Shown here: piece by piece, positions 58,339 through 64,000 of the stretch
Numbering within the stretch: position 1 is the stretch's first letter
Layout of the letters: every line of letters begins with the position of its first letter
DNA from: Archivesica marissinica
Lineage: Eukaryota; Mollusca; Bivalvia; Venerida; Vesicomyidae
Direction of reading: 5' to 3'
Length of the DNA stretch: 64,000 nt
NCBI GenBank assembly: GCA_014843695.1
Contig: CM026397.1
Location: 47,710,606 to 47,774,605 of the forward strand
The notes under the pieces: generated by a model
Database searches by the model: none
Seen by the model: the letters and a program-made list of their open reading frames with translations, nothing else
Told to the model about the DNA's origin: nothing
Position numbers and translations under genes: made by a program

Positions 58339-58878
58339 ATGCACCACAATCACAGTAAGAAATGCAAACAGTCTCTGGTTCTACAGTAAAACATCATCAA
58401 ATTATGGTCTGCTTGATTGTAAAAACTACTTTCTAGACTACAACGACCCGGAACCAATTCCCCAGTGGGGTCACTCGATACGTGTTTTCCTTACCATTGG
58501 CATTGAGTTCAAATGTATGTGAGGAAGCTATCCAGCTTGCTTGCGGAAGATCGATGGCTTTACTTAGGTTTCCGACCGTAGTATTACATATACTACATTG
58601 TTTTCCTCCGCCAATAACGGAGTCAACATATAACCAAAGATAGTGGTGTTACTTTATACATCCACATTCAACATAACCAAACTATTTTAGGAGTAGCACG
58701 GAAGCGATGAACTGGTGTACGTCAACGTCATGTCCTGACGCAGAACATGCCGTAAAGACGAACTGTTGCGTTTATCACGTGAATGTCCATTCGTGTCCGC
58801 TAGCAGACACAGTTCACGGGTTATGCGGTCCATGGATCCCGCCGACTGGTTCAGTATTTACTCATTCCGATGTCATGG
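58339..58878 (+). CDS. Two further exons, cysteine-rich, gene unrecognised
   Basis: Exon 58339-58518: acceptor catgccacag, one completing base, text TITVRNANSLWFYSKTSS and EPIPQWGHSIRVFLTIGIEF, donor gtgagg, two bases over. Exon 58691-58878: acceptor attttag, one completing base, text MNWCTSTSCPDAEHAVKTNC and CPLADTVHGLCGPWIPP, donor gtaagt. The join keeps the frame. The 9-Cys second exon looks extracellular and disulfide-rich. The upstream partner must end with two spare bases; exon 56639-56783 of the preceding gene does, so these could be alternative 3' exons of that gene. Otherwise they belong to a separate gene with an unseen start. No terminal exon found before the repeats at 59.0 kb. 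Confidence 0.4.
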
Positions 58879-59014
58879 GTAAGTATTTCGTGGGCTTATC
58901 GCGATGCAATTCCAAGTGGCAGTATTCCTGTCTTGAGAACATTTATTAGTTCATAATAATACTTAATTATTTGTGTGCATTGTATGATGTCTAACAGGTG
59001 CTCCATAGTTAGTT

Positions 59015-59255
59015 TATACAAATTTATTTTAGGTTGATTGCGAAACAAGTTCTTAAAACTTATAACAATCACTCTCGAGACCTCATTCCTGGTGGAATCC
59101 ATCGCCAAGATGGAGAGAGAAGAGGCAGCGTGGCATTTCAATGCCTTGCCTAAGGGCACAATCGTAACGGCTCCAGCGGGGCTCTAACTCCGAACCCTTC
59201 GCACCTGAAGCGAACGTGCATCCACGGCGCGCTATCACGACTTCCACAACTATAT
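59015..59255 (-). mobile_element. SINE S4
   Basis: Minus-strand head gtgatagcgcgccgtggatg, B-box ggagttagagccccgc (one mismatch), body ttacgattgtgcccttaggc, tail gcttgattgcgaaacaagtt complement. A good copy apart from the B box. Confidence 0.8.
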
Positions 59256-59409
59256 AGTTATCCGTACTAAGCCGCCTTACACATACAAGTACACCCGATA
59301 TAGTTGTTCAATATTTGAGGTGAACTCGTTCTATTTCCTTTGACTAAATGAATCCCCAGACAGCATAAGCATAATTCAAAATATATCTTACAGAGAAGTC
59401 AAACAACTT

Positions 59410-59577
59410 TTATACTTTATTTATTTTACAACGATTGCGAAGCAAGTTTTAACAACTTATATTAATCACTCTCGTTGCCTCTGATGGAAGCGTATATGTG
59501 GTCATTCGTGTGGGAGAAAACCGGACGTACCCGGAGAAAACCCACCTGTCCGATCTGGCGACCATCGTACCATCTTA
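59410..59577 (-). mobile_element. SINE S3, 5'-truncated
   Basis: Body and tail only (gatggtacgatggtcgccag complement to the AT-rich tail); head and boxes absent. Confidence 0.75.
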
Positions 59578-60399
59578 GTCAAACAACTACAGTGATAATG
59601 AAGGGAATACAACACGACATAACAAAATATTTAAATTTAAGTGTTTTCCCAACGACGTATTGGCTACTCAAAGCAAACGCTTGGATTGAATTGTAAAATT
59701 AAAAGTAACCCCAATGTAGTTAAACTCATTCACTATATCGAATGGCTCACCGTCATAATATCAGATATATCTAATTTTACCTAATCACACTCACTAGATG
59801 AAACGTATCTACTTTAGTTTTAGAGGTATTGAATTGGAGACACCAACAATGCTACTCATGCTACTCATGTGACTTATTCAGACTACATCTTATAATCTGC
59901 TACTGAATTCCCAACAATACATTATTAGTCAGGGTGCAGAAGAAAATTTGCGGGAAAAAAGTAAAGGAAAAATAATTCTTAGTTTTTCTGAATCAGTACA
60001 CCCCATAGTGCCTCAGAAAAAAATCCCCATGAATTGGGCTTGGGTAGTTTTTTTCCAAGCACTTTGAAATTTCGGCCCCAAGACCCAATCGAAGATCCAT
60101 CAAGATAGGGGGTAGGACTAACACATTTAAGTCTCTAGTCGCTTCTGGTCTAGGTATGATAATGGAAATTGGCAGGAGGTTACAAAGGTGATTACTCTTC
60201 CCTGGGGTCAATGGAGCAAATTGATGTGATGATGTAATCATGACGAAATCCAAGATGGCGTCCATTTTGGCGGGAAAAACGAAAATATTGGTTACCAGTC
60301 AACTCACGTCATTCTGACTTGAGAAATATATTCTATACCAGCCTGTAATGTAATTTGATGTATCTCTCTTGTAGATCCTCACAGTTTGATTTGCATTTC
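59578..60399. other. 5' flank of the FEN-like family member
   Basis: 59578-59930 is AT-rich with no feature seen. From about 59935 (gtgcagaagaaaatttgcgg) the composition changes (ccaagatggcgtccattttg, ggcgggaaaaacg) and may be the 5' untranslated or terminal part of the repeated unit that carries the nuclease-like gene. No terminal inverted repeat was found. Confidence 0.35.
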
Positions 60400-60446
60400 T
60401 GCTGCCTTGCGTAGTGTCCTGGGTTCGAATCCCAGGTGTGACAATA
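60400..60446 (+). other. tRNA-like 3' half (perfect T-arm)
   Basis: cctgggttcgaatcccagg (60418-60436) forms a perfect 5-bp T-stem and 7-base loop with a B box. No matching acceptor or D-arm is seen 5' of it, so this is a pol-III-promoter relic, not an intact tRNA. Confidence 0.5.
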
Positions 60447-60508
60447 TTTGTTCCGTCTTTTTCGCCAGGGTAGGTGGCAGTAGAAAAGATGTGCTTTGCT
60501 TCCAAAAT

Positions 60509-63500
60509 ATGGCATCATACATAGTCAGTGATGAGTGGTACAAGGAGAGGAACAATGATAGCAAGAAAGAGTCAGAAAGGGTGATGATAGCTGCTGCAAA
60601 GCTTGTTTGGGAAGAAATACGAGCGAGAAATTATAATAAAGATGTGTATCCAGGAATAAATGAGATTAAAAGTTCCGAAGAATGCGGAGACTTTTTGACT
60701 CCTAGTTTACGTGTGTTCCTGGAAACACTGATTAAAGATGAGCTAAAGTGTGACGTAATTGGGCAAGCCATCACACAAGCCGCACATCCGAACTCTGTAA
60801 TTTCACCACTGCTGTTCGGTCTTGGTATAGAGTTAGATCACGTCTTTGGATCAAAGTGGCTCACAGAAGAACTTTCCTCATTTGGCTTGTCCATCACCTA
60901 CAATGAAGTTCAGCTTTTCAAGCAGTCCATTCTTCAGCAGCAAACATTGCAATCGTTGTCCCCACCGCCATTCCCGACGTTAGGACAGTACATTGCAGAT
61001 AGTGCATATTCAAACATACGCATCTTGGACGGGACCGGAACCTTTCACGGTATGGGTATTATTGCTTGGTACCAACGCCGAAGTAGCCAGCAAATTACCG
61101 ACCAGCGTGTAAAACATATGGCAATGGTCAACATTTCCGATCTTACTTACGATAAAGGCATACCAATTAGTCTTTATGTCACACCAGCCATCCCCGCCTT
61201 GTCAACATTCAAGTTCAATGCGATATGTGAAACGATATTACCATTCACTATCCCATCTGTGTCATATTATTCAAAGGTGCTCTGGAGTTCTGCCAAAGTA
61301 CTTGCAACCAAAATTACTCCTAGCCCGGATTGGACAAATTGGTCTGGATTCATGCACTGTGTCTATCAAAACGACACAGATGGAATTAGTGCCGATGAAG
61401 TGTTGATGCTTCCAATCATAGACCTGAACCCTAGTGATGAAACCTGCATCTACTCCAAGTTGTCTTACATACAAGACCAAGTGACGAAACTGAAACTGAC
61501 ATGTACATCAGTAACATTTGACCAACCGCTCTTCATTAAAGCTGTTGAAATTGCTGCCACCAAACAGCTTAACAAACTTGTGATTAGACTGGGTGGGTTC
61601 CATACATTAATGAGCGCAATCAGTAGCATCTTTCATACGATGCGAGGATCTGGAATATATGAAGCTCTGGGTCAGATATTTGGCCCCAATGCTATTTTGC
61701 ACATATTGTCTGGCAAAGCCATTGCACGGGCACTATGGGTTCTCTATCTTCTCGAAGCATGCCTGACCACCAAATTACTGGAACAGATAATACTGGACTG
61801 CGAGGCACATCGTGACGAGAATGATGATTATGACGGTGGTATCAATGAGAAATTTCAGTCCAGTCTTACTACAAAGGATGTGGAGGCCTTGCAAAAGCTT
61901 CTCGGTGACGTATTGAATTCCGATGCTGAAACTCGTTGTGATGACATTATAAACTCGGAGCCACTTGTCTTGTTAGATAAATGCATTGAAGATTTGAAAA
62001 TATCATTGTCATCACAGTCTAGAACAGCAAAATTATGGATCCAATTACTGAATTATATTCGGAAAATAGAAGACTTTGTAGCATGTGAGAGACTAAAGGA
62101 CTGGAACGGACATTTGAGAGTATGTAGTGAGTTTCTGAACTTATTTGCAGCAACAGGACATATTCACTACGCAAAAAGTTCAAGGCTTTACGTGCAAAAT
62201 ATGGCCAAGCTACCAGAACAGCATCCCTGGCTATATCAGAAGTACATAGAAGGCGCTCATGCTGTGGAAAGAACAGAACACTGTTTTAACGGACTCTGGT
62301 CAGACTTGGTGATAGAGCAAACGCTCATGTGTTCGCTAAAATGTCGTGGTGGTTTGACACATGGACGAGGTCTGACTGAATCTGTCCGTCACCAATGGGT
62401 GTTCACCTTACCAATCTGTGTGGCAATCCATGATGCAATGACAACTCGCTCGCAGAAGAAGATACGGACGTCCGAACAACACTCAGCATTGCTCGAAAAG
62501 ACCGCGACCTCACTGATCTTGATAAACTGTTAGACTGGTTTGGTGATCACAATCCATTCGTCAGCAACGGTTGTGACTTGCGTTCATTGTCAACCGGTTT
62601 GACAGCGGAATAAGGGGATGGTATCAACTGTGATTTCACCGAGGAAGTTGGCTCTAAATTACAGTCAAAGATAGACTCCGTGTCATATAACGGCGCAAAG
62701 ATTAAGCGATCTGAGCAAATTAAGACTTTGCAAGATCTCCAACCCGGAGTAAGGGTAGGACGAAAGAAAACACTGCACATTGATCCGGCTATTCTACTCA
62801 GTCGATGTTCGGCCATCTCACAAAGAATCAGCGAGAACATGGAGCCATATTTCCAATGGGAAATGTGTGTGAGTCCTCCATCCTTGTTCAAGGACAATTT
62901 CATGAGGAAGCCGGTGAAGTCTGAATTAGCTAACGCACTGTATAAGGATGTAGCAGATACTAGGCCATCTGGTGAGCAAATGCGTGTTGTTGACGGCGGT
63001 TGGCTTCTTCACTACATACGGTGGAAACACAACACATACCAGGAAGTCTTCGAGCAGTACTCGTCATATCTCACACATCAATTCGGTCAGTGTATTGTTG
63101 TATTCGATGGATATCCTGAGTTTTCAACTAAGATCACGAACACCACCGACGCAAATCAGATCGACTTCCCGCCGCTACAATAGAAGTGAACCCGTCACGT
63201 CGTAGGTACAAGGATCAGGAAGCGTTATTTGCTAACATTGCGAATAAAGTTGGCTTCATTGCTATGCTCACTGATCACTTGGAAGCAAATGGTCATATCA
63301 TAAAGCAAGCACAAGCAGATGCCGATACACTAATAGTCTCTACCGCACTAGATTATGCCAAGAACCAGCAAACTGTTGAAGTAATTGCAAATGACACGGA
63401 CATCTTGGTTTTGCTTCTGCATCACTAGAAAGAGGATATGGCGAACATATACGTTCATAAGGTCATCGGAGGAACAAGGCGAAAACTAGTGGGGCCTTCC

Positions 63501-64000
63501 ACAATTCATTCCGTAAAGGATGTGTCATCAAAGGTTGATCCAGTCATTAAAATAAAACATTATGTTCATACATGCATGGAGTGGATGTGACACAACATCT
63601 TCAACATTCGGACATAGCAAGACTAAACTGATGAAAACTATAGCAAAAGACCGCTCAATTCAAGCGATTGCCGACAATTTCTATTCAGCTGAAACTCAGG
63701 ACACAGCCGGGAAGCTTGGCATAGATTTATTCACGTTGTTGTTTGGTGAATATTGCAAGGATAGGACTCTGACGACCATTCGCTTTCACAAGTACCATAC
63801 GATGATTGCGCAGTCAAACATCTTGGAACCGCAACGAATGCCTCCGACAGTACGTGCCGCCCATTTCAACAGCCTCAGGGTATTTCTACAAACTATTCAG
63901 TGGATGAACTTGGATACTGAAGTGCTTGATCCATGCTCATGGGGTTGGCAACATGATCGTTCCGGACTTGTACCATTAATGACGGACATGGACGTAGCAC
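60509..64000 (+). pseudogene. Large FEN1/XPG-like (PIN-domain) nuclease family protein, broken
   Basis: From ATG 60509 a 674-codon frame runs to 62533, then homologous sequence continues in other frames to the window end. The N-terminal two-thirds has no domain I recognise but ends in a block (GGLTHGRGLTESVRHQWVF) I recall from widespread uncharacterised invertebrate proteins. The C-terminal third has, in order, VVDGGWLLH (about 62985), VVFDGY (63100), QADADTLIV (63313), ANDTDILVLLLHH (63387) and HAWSGCDTTS (63570). These are the positions of the seven metal-binding acidic residues of FEN1/XPG flap nucleases. Lesions: frameshift near 62475, TAA at about 62611, frameshift near 63128, TAG at about 63426, frameshift near 63555. 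The last part (VPLMTDMDVA) is cut by the window edge. This copy is dead; the biochemical role is inferred. Confidence 0.65.

Overview
The window looks like repeat-dense nuclear DNA of a marine invertebrate, most likely a mollusc or another lophotrochozoan. The reasons are the low GC content, GT-AG introns, five families of tRNA-derived SINEs (one with a body resembling the molluscan V-SINE type), many non-LTR retrotransposon fragments, a tyrosine-recombinase (Ngaro/DIRS-type) retrotransposon and Tc1/pogo-type DNA elements. No bacterial operon, CRISPR array, rRNA gene or intact tRNA gene was seen. Roughly 30% of the resolved bases lie in tandem arrays, with unit lengths of about 10, 13, 17/18, 27, 31, 36, 40 (two unrelated arrays), 42, 52, 53, 61, 68, 73 and 93 bp. 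Almost every long open frame in those arrays is an artefact of repetition.

Layout. 1-641 is a 68-bp array. 1174-1835 is the 5' half of a dead Tc1-like transposase. 1836-6634 is a 17/18-bp satellite that begins inside the transposase codons. 6635-7634 is a 1000-N gap. 7635-15630 is a 52-bp satellite with higher-order structure. 15631-17433 holds a cluster of SINEs. 17434-19990 is a minus-strand LINE with an intact ORF1 but no reverse transcriptase. 20064-23836 carries a minus-strand, multi-exon gene for a predicted secreted protein, with SINEs in its introns and a 53-bp array just upstream of its start codon. 24.3-33.8 kb holds SINEs, LINE debris and two different 40-bp arrays, one of which interrupts a LINE reverse transcriptase. 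34.4-38.8 kb is a degenerate Ngaro-like element with A1-ORFs-B1A2-B2 split direct repeats. 38.8-46.5 kb is SINE/LINE debris plus short arrays. 46.5-50.4 kb is a 36-bp satellite whose orientation alternates around hairpin-like spacers and a second 1000-N gap. 51-54.5 kb holds SINEs, a 42-bp array and a complete small MITE. 54526-58878 contains phase-compatible plus-strand exons of one or two unrecognised genes. 60509 to the window end is a broken copy of a large protein family whose C-terminal half carries all the acidic motifs of a FEN1/XPG-type (PIN-like) nuclease.

SINE names used here. S1: tRNA-Thr-like head, V-SINE-like body, tail with cgataaataaacgtaaaacac. S2: type-II (Ser/Leu-like) tRNA head. 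S3: head gtccgattagcgcagtggtt. S4: head gatagcgcagtggtaacgcg. S5: tRNA-like head with a (AAAC)n tail. S3 and S4 share the same 3' tail, which suggests one common LINE partner.

How the parts relate. The region is shaped by transposition followed by local tandem amplification. Two satellites (17/18 bp and 36 bp) can be traced to transposable-element sequence inside this window. Host coding content is small: the exon sets at 20-24 kb and 54.5-58.9 kb. They were assembled by eye from splice sites and codon phase only.
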